From: Pestalotiopsis fici W106-1
Taxonomy: Eukaryota; Ascomycota; Sordariomycetes; Amphisphaeriales; Sporocadaceae
NCBI RefSeq assembly: GCF_000516985.1
Contig: NW_006917093.1
Location: 5,489,013 to 5,553,012 of the forward strand
DNA length: 64,000 nucleotides
Direction of reading: 5' to 3'
Position numbers and translations under genes: made by a program. Below the pieces are notes generated by a model. It was given only the letters and a program-made list of their open reading frames with translations, was not told the origin of the DNA and did no database searches. Of the stretch, positions 23,763-36,749 are shown piece after piece. The number at the start of each line of letters is the position of its first letter. Position 1 is the first letter of the stretch.

Positions 23763-26700
23763 TTGTTTGTTACCTTGTGGATTCCGCCTATCTGTTATTA
23801 CAGTTGAGATCTGTTGTCTCTTTCTCGGTCGTTCGAACTCTCTCGCCAGGTATACACCGTTAGCGAGGTGCAGTTTTGAACCGAGGCCTAGATTGCCAGA
23901 TGGGTCGGACATGGACTAGGTTGATGAGATCGTAAAATTATCCAGCTTCCGTAATTGGATATCCCTTCGGGACATCATCTCGCCCTTCTGCTCGGCCGAG
24001 TGATGTCTACAACGGACGGGTGTGCGATGGACTGGTAAGTCACAGATCTCATACATTACAGCATTACAAGTTCACATCTCATTGACAAAAATTGTAGGGT
24101 TGGGGATTCCGATCATGTTCAGAGCACTGGATCCATTGCCGGGATCGCAAAGACGACGCGATACGCCCCTGCCAGCCACCCCAGCCCATTCCCCAGACTT
24201 CCCCATACACCGGCGCTGTAACATAACGACGGATCACGGCTGATTTCAGGATGCCGGCAACCGCACCAACGGTTTAGACCACACCTCCCAATATACATGC
24301 AAAGGTCGGCTCTGGTAGCACACAGAGCTAATTCTCTTCGGCTCACCTACTTTAGGATAGGAGAAAGTCGAGTACCGCTCTCTCACAGGACAGAGGTTGC
24401 GTACTAGGAATCTTGGCAATACATGCACAGGTACGCAGCAAGCACACATACAACACAACCATGCATACAGTCACGACACCGGTCTGTCCAGTGGCCAGAC
24501 CACCCTTTGGCCGTGTTCTATGACAAGGAGGACATGGCACTCTGTATCTGAATATGACGTGGCTAGGAAAATGAGCCTCACGATTCTGTCCTCAGGCAGT
24601 GAAGAAGAATGGGACACCAGCGTGGCGCTCGTCACTCTATGGTCCCAGTTAACCTTGTCCGGCAGTGTAAAGGAGTCGACGTCCATCTTCTCTTTACAGC
24701 CTCAATGTAGTAGATGGGTGGCAATGTCTATGTAAGCTCAATTGGCGTTCAACGAAACGGACCAGGCGTTTCTTTGTGTCCGTCCGAAATAATGGCAAAG
24801 CCGACTGGCCACGCACACACACGTGGCTGTCTTGAAATGTGCCAGCCCTGCCTCCTATCATTGGATCGAAAAACGTTTTGGCTAGGCACAACAACATTGG
24901 GAAAAAAGATTCCATCTGCCAAAGTAAGGAGTCAACTCATTCGTACTGTGTTCATCATAGTACTTTTCGTCGTTCTCGAAGCAGCAATGAACCATTATGT
25001 GGCGTGCTGATCGGATGGCTCGCACTTGAGGCGTTTCTGCAAGATGCCGGTAGACTTGACATGGCAGGATGTCATTACTATGCAGTCTGCAATGCCTGTA
25101 GATTTGAGGCGAAATGCAATGTTTTCCCATCGTGTCTAGCCCAAAAGCGAACAACGATCGACGCGTCGCCTTCCAGACGAGAGAGTCTTATGAGCCATCA
25201 ATTAGAAGGATGGCTAATAGAATAGGTAGGTTAGATGGTAAGGTAGTAAGGTAGGTCCATGGCTCGGCATATCTAAAGGTGGGGCGCACACTCCCCAAAG
25301 CGGCAATCTTGTATATGAAGCTTTTATTCCGTACGTCTGCATTCCTGCCTTCCCACCATGCACACAAACCAATGAACAGAGGATCAATCAATATGGGCCT
25401 CCTTTAGTGGACTATGCTTGGTGATATTGTAAAAGCCCTCAAAGGTGGTGTCAATCACACACACAGAAGTCATCCTTGATTCTTTGTGGCCAAGCATACC
25501 TGCCAGGCAGAGCAACTTTGCGGGATGACCTCACACAACCACCATGAAAAACGCATTCGTCGCCACATTCGGTGCATCATCTTTCCACAGGGCGAATGTA
25601 ACCACACACGATAGGTTGTGGGAATTTATTTTATGGTTGCGCTCTATATCGTGGTGGTCTTCTTTTTCATGGGCAAAAACCGTCAATGCGGCTTTTGTGT
25701 CTTTAGAATTCGAATTGGGGGTGGGAAACCCCCTTCCACCACTGTAATGTCGACGGACGCTATTCTAAGTTAGTATTCTAGGCGACGTCCTATGAGAGAG
25801 AAGCGAACCCCCCCCCCAACTAACGGGAGAGACAGTCAAGAGTCTATTTCCACGCGGCGCCGCATATCGCGGCCATTGGACACGGGTCTCGGTCTCGGTA
25901 ATGTCAGACAATCATCCTTAAACAAACAGACTAAAATAATGACCGTCTTCTCTGAGCATTCTTCTTGGACAACTTGCTCACTCGCCGGTGTCATTGGCAC
26001 AAATGAACCTGTTCTAGAAGGCCATAAAAAAAAACAAGAATAAGACACTGAAGTCCCCCCCGGTTCGCCCACCTCCCCGCGCCAGTTGGACAGGACAGAG
26101 AGGACCCTGGATCTGCTAATGCCCGATTCTGATTCTGGGAGGGAATGATCGGCGGCCTGGGCTTTCTGGCTGCTCTCTCATCTTTTCCCCCTTCGGTCGC
26201 CGTGCAGGCCTTCACGATCTCGGTCGCAGAATTCCCCACTCACACGGGTTTTCCTGAGCAAGCAGTATTGTTCGTCCTTTCTTTTGTGTTTCTGATGCTG
26301 CTACTGCCTTTTCTTGCTACACGGATTGTTTTGCGTGTGAAATCGTCCCATTATCAGCAAGGTAGGTCCGGTTTACAGGTTTTTTTTTTCTGCCGCACGC
26401 GCGCAAGTCCCCCCGGTCCCGGCTTGGCCAAGCACATATGACGAACGGCAAACACAAGAGAGCCGCGCCATAGGACAAGGGTACCTACCATTGGGGGATC
26501 TAGAAACGGACTTCATCTAATCCATTTGGCTGAAGGCCTTTGTCGAATAACACAAACGTCATATATTGTTCCGTCGTTGGACTGGAGACGCAGAGACAAG
26601 AATGGGACCCATTTATGAATACCTACCTAGGTTAGTTGCTGGTATTCCCGTCTTGTATACTGCAGTGTCTTGCATCTCTGTGTTCCTAAGTACTAGATAG

Positions 26701-28202
26701 GCATTCCGATCATGACCTTGCAATGACGACACTAGAGATCCACTCAGGACTACTCTGTACTGATCTTCTCGGATCCCACAAAGACAATGAAAAAAATGCC
26801 CTGGTCGAGCATTTGGCTCGTACCTCCAGAATGGAAAAGCTGGGGGTTACTTGGCACGTACATATTATACTTTGTACTATTTCCGGCCATGCCTTTTGAC
26901 AGGAATAACCAAGATATATCGGCAATTGACCTGAATTATCCGTGCACGCGCCACCCAACGTCGATCTATACTCGATATTCATGGGGGAGGGAACTTCAGT
27001 TTCTAGCTCATAATCTGCCAACCGGATTTGGCCAACTGATCGTCCTGGCGGCTTACAAGGAACATTGCTTGTGGGGAGGCTTCTGTGACACGAGACTCGA
27101 AAAATTGATCGGCCTTGCAGTTGGCTCACCTTCTGTCCTTTTCCCCCTTCTTTTTTTCGGGTATACGTGTAGAACTCAATTCCCATTCGGCTGAGGCGAA
27201 TCAAATATCCGCACTCAAGTAGGGCATGAAATAAGTAAGTATAAAGAAAACTATCTGCTGTAATTATGTAATCAACTGCCAGTTCTTCATGGGGCATATA
27301 TATCTTGTCTTGAAGCCTAAGACGACAGTGTGCAGGTCGGCTCTGCAATAAGAAAACTCACGTACTGTTCATCCAAGAATCAAGAGCAGGAACAAGGAGA
27401 TGGGAACATTGTCACAAAATATATCCAAAGCTCGGGAACTGCCGGATATAAATAATGTTTCAGTTTGGGCAAAAGGTCATGCTCTGCAAGGCGGGCTTAC
27501 CCTTTTTTCCCTCCTGACCCATGGGCTCATATGTCTCAGATGTGTGCTGGTTGCTGTTGTCGACACACACAAGACATGCGGCTCTGCTGTGCCTTTCTCA
27601 ACCTGCTTGTTTTTTTTCTTCTTCATTTGTCTTACAGTGCTGCAAGCGCGCTTGTCAAGCACGCATGGCATGGTTGTGGAAGGAAAAACACGCATTCTAG
27701 AAAATTCAGGTAGGGCTGCACGCTTCACAGCAGAAATTTGTCTCAAACCCTTTTGCGTGATGTCTTGTCTCTGGAGTGTTTCTCTCGAATCATGCACATG
27801 CTTTTTATGTAGGGGGCCACTTTCGTTTTGTCTTGAGAGTTGAGAAACCCTCCATGTAAGTTCCCCGCAAGCTTCTGGATGAACTCTCTGTGAAACTTAA
27901 GCTCCGGTGATTGCTTTCCGTTCCTGAAAGTTTCTCATGCATAGAGGCAAGGCAAAGCAGGATTCCCGTCAGACCAGTGCGGCTTCCCAAGTATCTATCA
28001 ATCACTGTTGTGCAGCTATCTTGGATGCTACTACTTTGTTGTAGCCGTCCAGGTTGCCGGTACTGGTATTTCTGTAGACCATCTTTCAATTATTATACAT
28101 TCTATTTGTTCTTTCCTAAAGGTCGAAGATGGCCTAATCCGAAATGCTTGTGAATTTATATATTTAAACCAAAACTTTACACTAAAAGTCTCTTCTCATC
28201 CC

Positions 28203-31200
28203 TTAGTCTTGTTTTCCTTTTCCTTTCCCGTCCGCATCGCTATCCGTACCCGCGGCCGTGGTCGAGCCCGAGGGCAGGCTGCTGACACTGCCCTCGACGC
28301 GAAAGCTAAAGTCGACGACGCCGACGAGCTTACCAACCCCTTTGACGATACCGGCAAGCTCATCACACACGAGCACGCTGGTGACCTGGAGCACGGCGAA
28401 CTCGGCGTAGCCGTTCTCGGCCATGTTGCTTGCGTCTAGGAGGTTGATGGTCGGTCCCGTTCCCGCCGACGGCGCTGGCACCTTGATCTTTTGCAGGTGT
28501 CGCGTGAGCTCATACGGTTTCGGCACGGGTATATTGGGTGGCAGAGGCTGTCCGTTTAGGAGCGAGTTGGATACCAGGGCGAGAGTGCAAATTATCGTGT
28601 CTTTGGTCGAGCTGACATCCTGTAGTAAAGCAGAGAGAGCCTGGTTCCAGGCACGATCTTCTTGGGACGGGTTTTGATGCCATGTCACCGAGTGCGACAT
28701 GAGGGTGAGATAAGACGTTATGCGCGTCGCACGCTGGATGATATCAAGGTAGGTCTGACGAGGAAACTTGCCGCCAATCGTTGGCTCGTAGCGCTGGAAA
28801 TTGGCGTGTTGGTTCAAAGACGGGAGTAACAACAGGAGCTTGCCAAAGAGACGGCGCCGCGTCTTTGCTAGCCTATACGCCGGAGTATTCTTGACGTCTG
28901 GATCGCCGCCGGTGTCGTTTAGTCGAGATTTGAGCGTCTCATTAATGGCTGTAACATAATGTGCGAGAAGATACATGGTTGCGGATAGATCTCGGCGAAG
29001 CCAGGTACGATCCGTAATGGGAGAGGGGAAAATGGTCCAGATGAACGCGACGAAACACCCTCCAGCCACCGTCGCCAAACGATACGGCCCAAACTCATAG
29101 ATACTGCAACAAAGTTAGAAAACGATACTGGGATAATATACGTGGTAAATGAACTTGCGGGTAGAATGGCTGGTTCATGGACTCGGCTACAGCGATGCCA
29201 ATCTTGGTAACCTGCAGCTCATAGCCAATGATGAGAGTGAGAGTGACCATTGATATCATCCATGTAGGCATGAACTGGGGATGTTTGATAAAACCGTAAT
29301 GGATACACATGATGAAGAGCGCATAGAATACAATGACTCCCGGGGCTCTGTGATCAACGATATACCAAGCAATCAAGGCCAGAACCATTGCACCAATTGT
29401 TCCGGCTATGCGGCATAAAAAGCCAAAGATTGACTGTCCGGAAGCTAGAGTATTTTTCAGTGGCTGCTAAACATGCTTAACACCTCTGAAAAGACTTGAC
29501 TTACTCTCGGTCATGGAAATTGACACAATAATCATGGCCCAGACTAATCGCTGCTTAACGAAGAAGGCCTGAGTGGGCTCAATGAAGTCAACAATGGCCA
29601 CAGTCATGGTGGCGCAGGCAGCACGAATACCAAAAAACGACGCTGGAGAGCCAAAGAATCGATTGACGGTTCTTATTCCGTTACCGATGCGCTCAACCAA
29701 GTTAGTAGCGGGAAGATGTTCAGGGTCCTTCTTTGCAGCAAACCCATCGCCAATGTATACGACATTGTTGGAGTCGAAAAAGTCCGCCGTATTCTCGCCC
29801 GATGCATCTTCCCCTTTAAAAATTGCCGCTGTCCATTTCTTGAATCTCTTCCAGGTCGGTATGATTAAGCGGTTCTTATCCATCTTGCCACTTGCAACTC
29901 TCTCATCGGCGAATTTGACGAGGCTGTGTACTGCTTCGGCGGCTTCTTGTATCTATGGGCCGTGTCAATCCTCAACAGATTCTGTCGAATACGGATTCCT
30001 TTTCTCACAAGTTTCTCAATGTATAATAGTAAGTACAACTGTGACTGATCACGGCGGTGCTTCTCGTCGGGGTCGTTATTGAGGCAATCCGAACGTATGG
30101 TTTCTGGCTCGTCGCCATTTTCTTGCACAAAGCCTCTTTCCCTGGCCCAAACCATTAGGACCTTGGTTTTCACGTCCTGGAGTTTTGACATCAGCGCAAT
30201 TCAATTGTATGATTGATTCTTCCACTAGCCAGGTGTGTTCTTCGGCTTTCAACTTTTAGAGAGATTCCAATTGGTGTAGTTGAACTCACTTTGAGAGAAT
30301 TGATTTTATCTTCTAGGCCTCTTCCAAAGTCAGCATCACCAGGTCTCGAAAGACCCCCTTTTGCCTCGACATCCTCGGCCCCATTTGGCTGGTCCTCTTG
30401 CCGTTTCTTGGCCGCTTTGGGTCGTGGTAGTAATTCCAACTGTATCGCAGCGTGCTCGAGCCCTTGATCGACAATCTCGGAGAGAACCTCAAAGGGGTTG
30501 TGAAGTTGCCGCATCACCTCGTTCCAGAGCCTCTTCTCCTCCTTCTTCTCGGATATCACCTCGGCGGGCGTGCGGCTGTCCGTGACCCAGTGGCGCCTTT
30601 CCGCTACTCTTTGAAAGATGTCAATGAGCGTGCTCATGCCGATTATGGGAATCAGGCACGAGCGAATCTTGAGAAACGTGACTTGCAGATCGGCCGGCTC
30701 AAATTTACCCCACGAAAAATCTCGCTTGGCAAACTCCAAGTCGGCCTGCACCTTGCCCGCCAGCTCGCGCATCTGGCTAATGGTCGCCTTGAGCGCCTTG
30801 GCCTCGGCCTGGGTGACGGGCTCGGCGTCTGCGCCAGACGGCTTTAACTTGCTCCCTCTTCTGTCCCGGCCATGGTCGACTGCCGAGCTAACATCGTGCG
30901 GCTTGGCAAACATGTCCTCACGTTCGAGACTCTGCATGTACAGCTTCTCTTGCTTGATGGCGCCGCGCATTAGCATGATGAGGCCACGCATCTGGCCAAA
31001 TGTCACCTTGCGGCTGGGCACGGGCAGGATCAAGAGGGAGCACGCGCCGCCAATGCCCAGAGCCGTAAGCATGGTCGTCAAAATCTTCTTGACCAGAGCC
31101 TCGGCGGCGGCGGTGGTGGTAATGTTGGGACTGCTTGTACAGCTGATATTGATAAAGATGCAAAAGATAATAACGGGTATCTTTATGCTCGGGTGTTCCG

Positions 31201-31810
31201 ACCGAATCATATTGGCGAACCAGATGAGCACAAAGAGCCAGACGCCCGAGACGGCCGATTGACTCGAATTGTAGGCGGGCAAACCGGTACTGGGATCTAG
31301 GGGCCGCGATTCCGTGTGTAGACGTGCCTGGAGAGCAGACCACATGACGAGAAGCGCGACAGCTGCCCCAAGACAGGCAAAGATGATATTCAATGCCCAT
31401 GTCTGCAGGAATTTGCCGCGGGGAGTAATGGACAATGACAGGATGCTGATAATGCCCACGAGATAGCCGATCGTGGTGTAATAATTGGCAACCCTTGCAG
31501 ACTGCAATATGGATATAGCAATGGTTGGGGCCACGCCGCCTCTAAAGAGATGTGAGACCATAGCAACGTTTCCGGCTGATCCGCCCTTGGGAAAAATGAC
31601 TTACTTGAACATCATTAGAAGCGTTGATTTATCAAGGCCCAGCCTGGCCATGATGCCGGGCTTTGGAGGTGCTTTTGGGGCCGCGCCATCATCATTGCCG
31701 TCTTGACGATTGTCAGATGCTGGAATGCTACCATCTGGGTCTACATGTTGGTCGCTCGCAGCTGACTTTGGCGGAGTGCTCTTGACACCACTGCTGCTGC
31801 TGCTCGACAT
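28203..31810 (-). CDS. Membrane protein with ER-transporter 6TM N-terminal and DUF2421 domains (aromatic-acid exporter-like)
   Basis: Six exons on the minus strand: 31605-31810, 30290-31541, 30009-30176, 29505-29952, 29159-29444 and 28203-29103, giving 1086 residues. After a Ser/Pro-rich cytosolic N-terminus comes MFKGGVAPTIAISI and about six helices (fungal 'putative ER transporter, 6TM, N-terminal' family). A soluble middle region and a second helical bundle with RAACATMTVAIVDFIEPTQA and FGFLCRIAGTIGAMV of the FUSC-like type follow. The C-terminal DUF2421 starts at about YEFGPYRLATVAGG. Related proteins include aromatic-acid/fusaric-acid exporters and yeast Bre4-like proteins linked to brefeldin A sensitivity; transport of a specific compound is not shown here. 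The fifth intron uses a GC-AG boundary (donor GCAAGT): only that donor keeps frame across NQPFYP/IYEFGPYR. Confidence 0.9.
29104..29158 (-). other. GC-AG intron in the DUF2421 gene
   Basis: 55-bp intron with donor GCAAGT and acceptor TTGCAG. The nearby GT (GTTCAT) would create an immediate in-frame stop at the acceptor, so the GC donor is required by the reading frame. Confidence 0.8.
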
Positions 31811-32595
31811 GTCCGTCCGTCCTGGGCCTCAATCGGCTTCCGTGGTGCCGTCCGAGTCAATCGTGTATTCCCGCATACAGAGCGACGACAGCTTGAGGTG
31901 TTCAAAAGTAGATTTGACCAACGCCCAGAAAAGCTAATGAGTCTTAGATGAAAATCATGTTGCATTACACTAAAAAGTCAAAGAATCCATGGGCAAACAA
32001 TCACCCAGCACAGCGGCGATCGGGAATGGGGATCGGGCCACCAGATTGCCAGAGTGCTGGGTCGCGCTGGGGATGAACGTCACTAAGTCAAAGTTTGAGT
32101 TTGGCCGCCTCATCAACTTTGCTGTAGCCGATTGGCTCACCGGCGGGCTTCCAGGGATGTTGGTGGCACTTGGGGAGCTTTCCAGGAGCCCCTAGCAGTT
32201 CGGTTGAGTAAGGTACGCAGCACTAACTGGCTAGGTTCTCACTCAGCATCTCCATTTCAGTATTGCCAATGACAGTAGAACACGGAATATATATACTTTG
32301 GACTAGAAAATAAGGTAGACTTTCATAAATGCATCCAATTATCATCGTGTTGCACTGAATAGATAGAAAAGTACATCCCATGCCATGAATAAATGAGTAT
32401 GTACCCACTCCTTGTCGTAATCTGGATTGGGAACCGGAACGAACGCACGGTTATTTATCAGGTAGGTGGGTAGATACCTACATGTTCTCATAAAGGAAAA
32501 ATGAATCGATGCATTGACTATTCATGAGGGGTGTATTTGTCATTGTCAATCATTGCACATCTGGCACAATTCCACAGCCTGACGTATTCGTGTTT
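31811..32595. other. Intergenic, DUF2421-gene promoter / NLR 3' side
   Basis: 785 bp between two minus-strand genes. It holds the promoter of the DUF2421 gene and the 3' UTR of the NLR gene. A cluster of TAGGTA-like motifs lies at 32461-32482. No gene seen. Confidence 0.5.
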
Positions 32596-35500
32596 TCATC
32601 TCCTGAGATGCAGTCTCTCATGCCTCCTCAGATCGTTTAGTCTGGTAAATCTCCTGTTGCAGGTCTGACAGCTGTACGGGCGATCACCGAAATGACTGCG
32701 CATGTGCCCGTCCAAGTTGATCTTTCTCGTAAACTTCTTCTTACAGATTCGGCAATCAAAGCGTGCTTCACTGCTCTGTCTGTTGTTGCGCTGTGGGAAC
32801 GGGCTCTGTCCTTCGGCCGCATCCGAATGGTAGTTCTTCTTGTGCCTCTCGAGGTCCTTGTTGGATATAAATCCAGCTTCCGCCATTGTACAACCAGGCG
32901 CCGTACACATGAATGGCCTATCGTGTCGGGCAATGTGACGCTTGCGTTGCTTTTCATCCTTCAACCCTTCGTGAAAGTAGTCGCACCGTGTCCTTGGGCA
33001 TTTGTACAGGTTCTTGCCATAATACTCATAGAGATTCTGGGGTCTCTCATTTTTGGCTTCTCCCAGCGCCTCGATTGCTTTTCGGTTGTCCTCTAGTACC
33101 TTTTCCATTTCTTTCAGGCATGGTTTGTTGCGGTTTTCGATGCCCTCCTTTTCGTGCTTCGAGACGTGAACCCAGAGATCGAATAGTATTTTGTAGAAAG
33201 GTCTCCCTTCTAGGCTGGCGCAATCAGTCTTGGCTTGCACCTTGACCTCTTCCAGGTCGATATGACTGGGCTCGCTTCCAGCCGAGCTTGGCGCGGCGTC
33301 CACGTCATCAACAGAATCTCGGTACCTGTCCATAAAGACCACCAGGACTTCGGCAAATTTCTGAGACTTTGGTCCGTCAATGGTGAGCTCCTGGATTTTT
33401 AGCACTTCCGCGATGTGATAGAACCACTGGGACACCGCATAGTCCTGGAAAGCGTAGAAACCATCACTGGCGAATGACTTTCTCAAGGGGACCAAGATTC
33501 CTTTATTGAAGCATGGAAACGTCAGGTATTCCATACACAAAGTGGCTAGATCAAATTGGACCTCTTCCTTGCTGACGTGCTCACTTTCGAGGATGTATCT
33601 AATGAGGATGAGTCAGAGTTAAAATGGAAAAAAATAGATACGATAACGTACCTGTGAGCTGTCAGATGTATGAGTTCCACCTTGTTGCCTGGATTCACGT
33701 GGACGAGCGTTCCGCAAAACTTTTGCACATCAGGGATGAATCCATGCTGTTGGAGCTCAACCGATTCGTTATGTCGCTCAATCGAGGCAATAGCTCGTAT
33801 CTCGTGCCAGTGGAGAGTACGCATGGCGCATGTCAACCAACCAAAAATGCACTTGGCCTTATTCCATTGCTCCGAGTCCAGAGACTTTTTGAGGTTCTCC
33901 AGCAAGCGATTATATCTGGTTTGGTGTAAGCACTTTGTACAGCTGAATAAAGCAAAACATTTCAGAGAGTCTGAGAGAAAGTTGGACGTACGCCTCGTGA
34001 ATTGTCTTGGGGAAATGGCCATCTTCTAATCTGTGGTCTAAATCTGCCCTCGAGACAGACCCTTCAAGGTGGTCGAGTGTGAGTCTGGCAAAGAGAAACA
34101 TTCCTGGGAGCGGTAAGCTAAGTCAGAACTAATATTCGTTGGGACAGAGATTAATCTTAAGCACCTTCAGCCGTATCAGAAATCTTCTTGATTATATACT
34201 TTTTCATGTCGATGTTGAGATCAAACCGTGGGTCGAAATCGGCAAGCCGCTGACCAACATACATCTTGATGGCCGCCTCGTTGTGTTCCGCTTCGATTTT
34301 GAAGATGCCTGCATTCGCAGATTCCGTTGAGAGTGGTTTCTTGATTTCGGGTAGTTCACGACTGATGATCAATAGTCTTAAACTTCCAGGCTCGATCGTG
34401 TCCTGCTGCGTAACCACGGAGCTAAGAGTCCTTAGTGTGTCTTTGATTACAGGCTTTTCACACTCATCCAAGCCATCAACAACAATGTATTGGCCTGGTA
34501 TGATTTCGAAAAATGTCTTCAACAATGATTCTGCTGTTTCCTCGGCATTCAGATATTGTTGGCCAGAATTACTCTTCTTATCACAGCAGTGTGCGATGAG
34601 ATGTCTGAACCTTTCCTCTTCGCGGATGTGCATGAGTTGGCGGTACAGCAATCCTCTGGAAATGGCTAGAAATGTCCGGGCAGTTGGATCTTTCCCGTCG
34701 CAATAGAAATAGGTGGCCTTGCAAGGAGTTCCTGCTGAGGTTTCGTTTTTCACACATTTCTCGACAAGATATGAAGCCAACGTAGATTTTCCTGGATTAT
34801 CTTTAGCATGGCTTAAGCAAGACTCAGGTTAGCGCAGGACTCTCCAGAATGGAGGACTTACCAGCGCCCATACTGCCATTGATCCACAGAATGGGATGCA
34901 TTGATGTTGATTTTGGATCCAGCCAGTTGCCAACAGAATCTACATCATCGATCCACTCACAGGTACCCGGAAACTTCATTCGATCCTTACATAATCTCTC
35001 ATGAGTCGCATCAGAAGTATTCTGATCAGCCAGGATCCAGCGCAATGCGTCCCCAAACTGGTCCTCGCGTCGCTCTGACTCTCTGCGGTTGTGTTCTTCT
35101 TCTTCTTTGTTACAGTCGTTCTCGTGGGCGAAGACTTTGCTTCTCAGGTCTGTTATGTCATTGGGAGATAGTGAGCTCTCCTGGACAGGAGAGGGTTGGC
35201 CTGCCAAGCACTGCTGTCCATATTCCACGACGGTCTTGTGCTTTCTCATTCTGCCCTCGAGATACGACATGTCATTCTTTTCGAATTCCTTCCATGCAGA
35301 CTTGAAGATCTTCTTCCGACCTATATAGCGAATTGAGTTTCAGATAAGCAAAACAAGTGAAAATAAGAATCCATGAAATACCTTTGTCGGAGAACTGAGT
35401 GAAACATTGATAAGCTCCCGAATGAAAGTCGAGGATATCTGAATACAAAGCGACAAGGCACTTTCTCATGCCAGTGGTCTCGATGAAAAGAGGTTCAAGA

Positions 35501-35959
35501 TCTTTCAATTTGGGAATGTTTTTGCCAATGCTCTCGTATGCGCTCAAAAGGCCATCTGACCCGTCCTTGAAAGTGCTCGTCGCAGTCTACAAAGAAAACA
35601 TGAGTGCTTTGGGTTTAATGGTAATGTTGCTGACCTGCTCTTACCTGAAGAAGGAACTGCATCGCACCCCATATATAAGAGATGTAGAATTCGCCGTTTG
35701 AGAACTTCTTCAAAATGACTTGAAGCTCTTGGAGTCTGAATAGGAACTGCTCGATCCTCCGGAAGTTTGACAAGGCAGCCATCCTCTCTTGATCTCTCTG
35801 TATGAGATAACATTCATATTTGAGCTTCATTGCAGTGCCTGTCTGGAATCTTGAAAGATGGCCATCCGAGATTTTCTTTCTGAATTGGTTCAAGGCTTCG
35901 CGGAGTGCGGTATCTGTTTGAACGTCGCCGCCTCCGGCATTCAAGCCTACCGACGCCAT
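32596..35959 (-). CDS. NLR-like NACHT protein with four C-terminal C2H2 zinc fingers
   Basis: Seven exons on the minus strand: 35645-35959, 35382-35586, 34862-35320, 34165-34791, 33992-34103, 33652-33915 and 32596-33598, giving 994 residues. The N-terminal region (about 1-110, ending YISYIWGAMQFLLQ) resembles the DUF7708-type domain found at the N-terminus of fungal STAND proteins. A NACHT ATPase follows: Walker A GSMGAGKST at 322-330 (rebuilt exactly by the exon 3/4 junction), Walker B YIVVDGLDEC at 428-437, then a winged-helix-like region closing with VELIHLTAHRYIL. In place of WD40, ankyrin or TPR repeats, the C-terminus carries four C2H2 fingers from about residue 870 to the end; the last two are canonical (C943/C946/H959/H963 and C971/C974/H987/H991). 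Fungal NLRs act in non-self recognition and programmed cell death. The fingers suggest nucleic-acid or protein binding as the sensor or output, which is inference. Divergent from the SNF2 gene. Confidence 0.9.
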
Positions 35960-36749
35960 GTTGACCTCACGAGCAATACGGTCGCCGCTAGAACTGTTTG
36001 AAGTCTAATCCAAGATCAGAGTCTGATGGATTTTGCAAATAAATTCTCTCATATCTTCTCCCCTTTTCTTTTCGCGCCTTGTGAAACATCGTCAGACTGC
36101 CTTGCCACGACTTGCTGCTGTCGGGCTCGATAAGGCTGGGCGACCATGCATTGCTCCGCCACACAATTCACACACAAGCCGGGCGTACCTCAAGCGCCCC
36201 CCTCCCGTGTAAGCGAAAGCCTTGGGCACAATTGCCGTGCACAGCAATCTTATTAGGCAACCTTGAGGCGCTGTTTTTTTCCATCGTGAAGGCTGGCCAA
36301 AAGTGCCCGGCGAATAGCATCGCGTGCATGGGCGATCGTCGGCCGGTGCCCTGCAGCGCTTGTCAGGCCTGCTAACCCATAAGCATTGATAGGCTCTTGC
36401 TCCCCTTGACGAGCCGCTCCCCTCGCCAAGCAAGTCCACCACTGATTGGCTCTATACGTGCGGCAAAAGAAAGAGACTGCCTCACCTTTAGGTAGGTATG
36501 CAATGCATGCATGCATGCAGCAAATAGTCAGCTCGTGCGCAGATGTGGTTCGCGTTACGCCGCCGAGCGAGGCTGAGTCCATGCTTGATCTATTCGTTGT
36601 CGCTTCTTTTTTCTTCTTCGTAAAAGTACATGAATCGCGCCGAACAAATCTGGGCCTGTCAATGTTTGCGAGTTGACTCCAACGTCTTTAGCAGGGTGAC
36701 ATGGGAGACGGCGTCGTTTCCTTTGCCACCAACAACAATTTATTGCACA
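35960..36749. promoter_or_regulatory. Shared divergent promoter region, NLR / SNF2 helicase
   Basis: 790 bp between two divergently read start codons, so it must hold both promoters. It contains four tandem ATGC units (36503-36518) with a TAGGTAGGTA motif just upstream (about 36490). No gene seen. Confidence 0.6.
36503..36518. repeat. (ATGC)4 microsatellite
   Basis: Four tandem ATGC units within the shared NLR/SNF2 promoter region. Self-complementary, so it could form a small hairpin. Confidence 0.85.

Larger units (their letters stand above)
17301..28202. other. 10.9-kb gene-poor region
   Basis: From the AmdX-like start codon to the 3' end of the DUF2421 gene I find no gene that meets a reasonable standard. 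Frames up to 212 codons exist (minus strand, 26710-27348), but their peptides have no family character and no compatible exons. A CA/CCTG microsatellite, a TATG repeat, a 7-bp minisatellite and scattered TAGGTA-type motifs are present. Base composition looks similar to the flanks rather than strongly AT-rich, so no obvious RIP-destroyed block is seen by eye. The AmdX-like promoter and 5' UTR occupy its left end. Confidence 0.5.
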
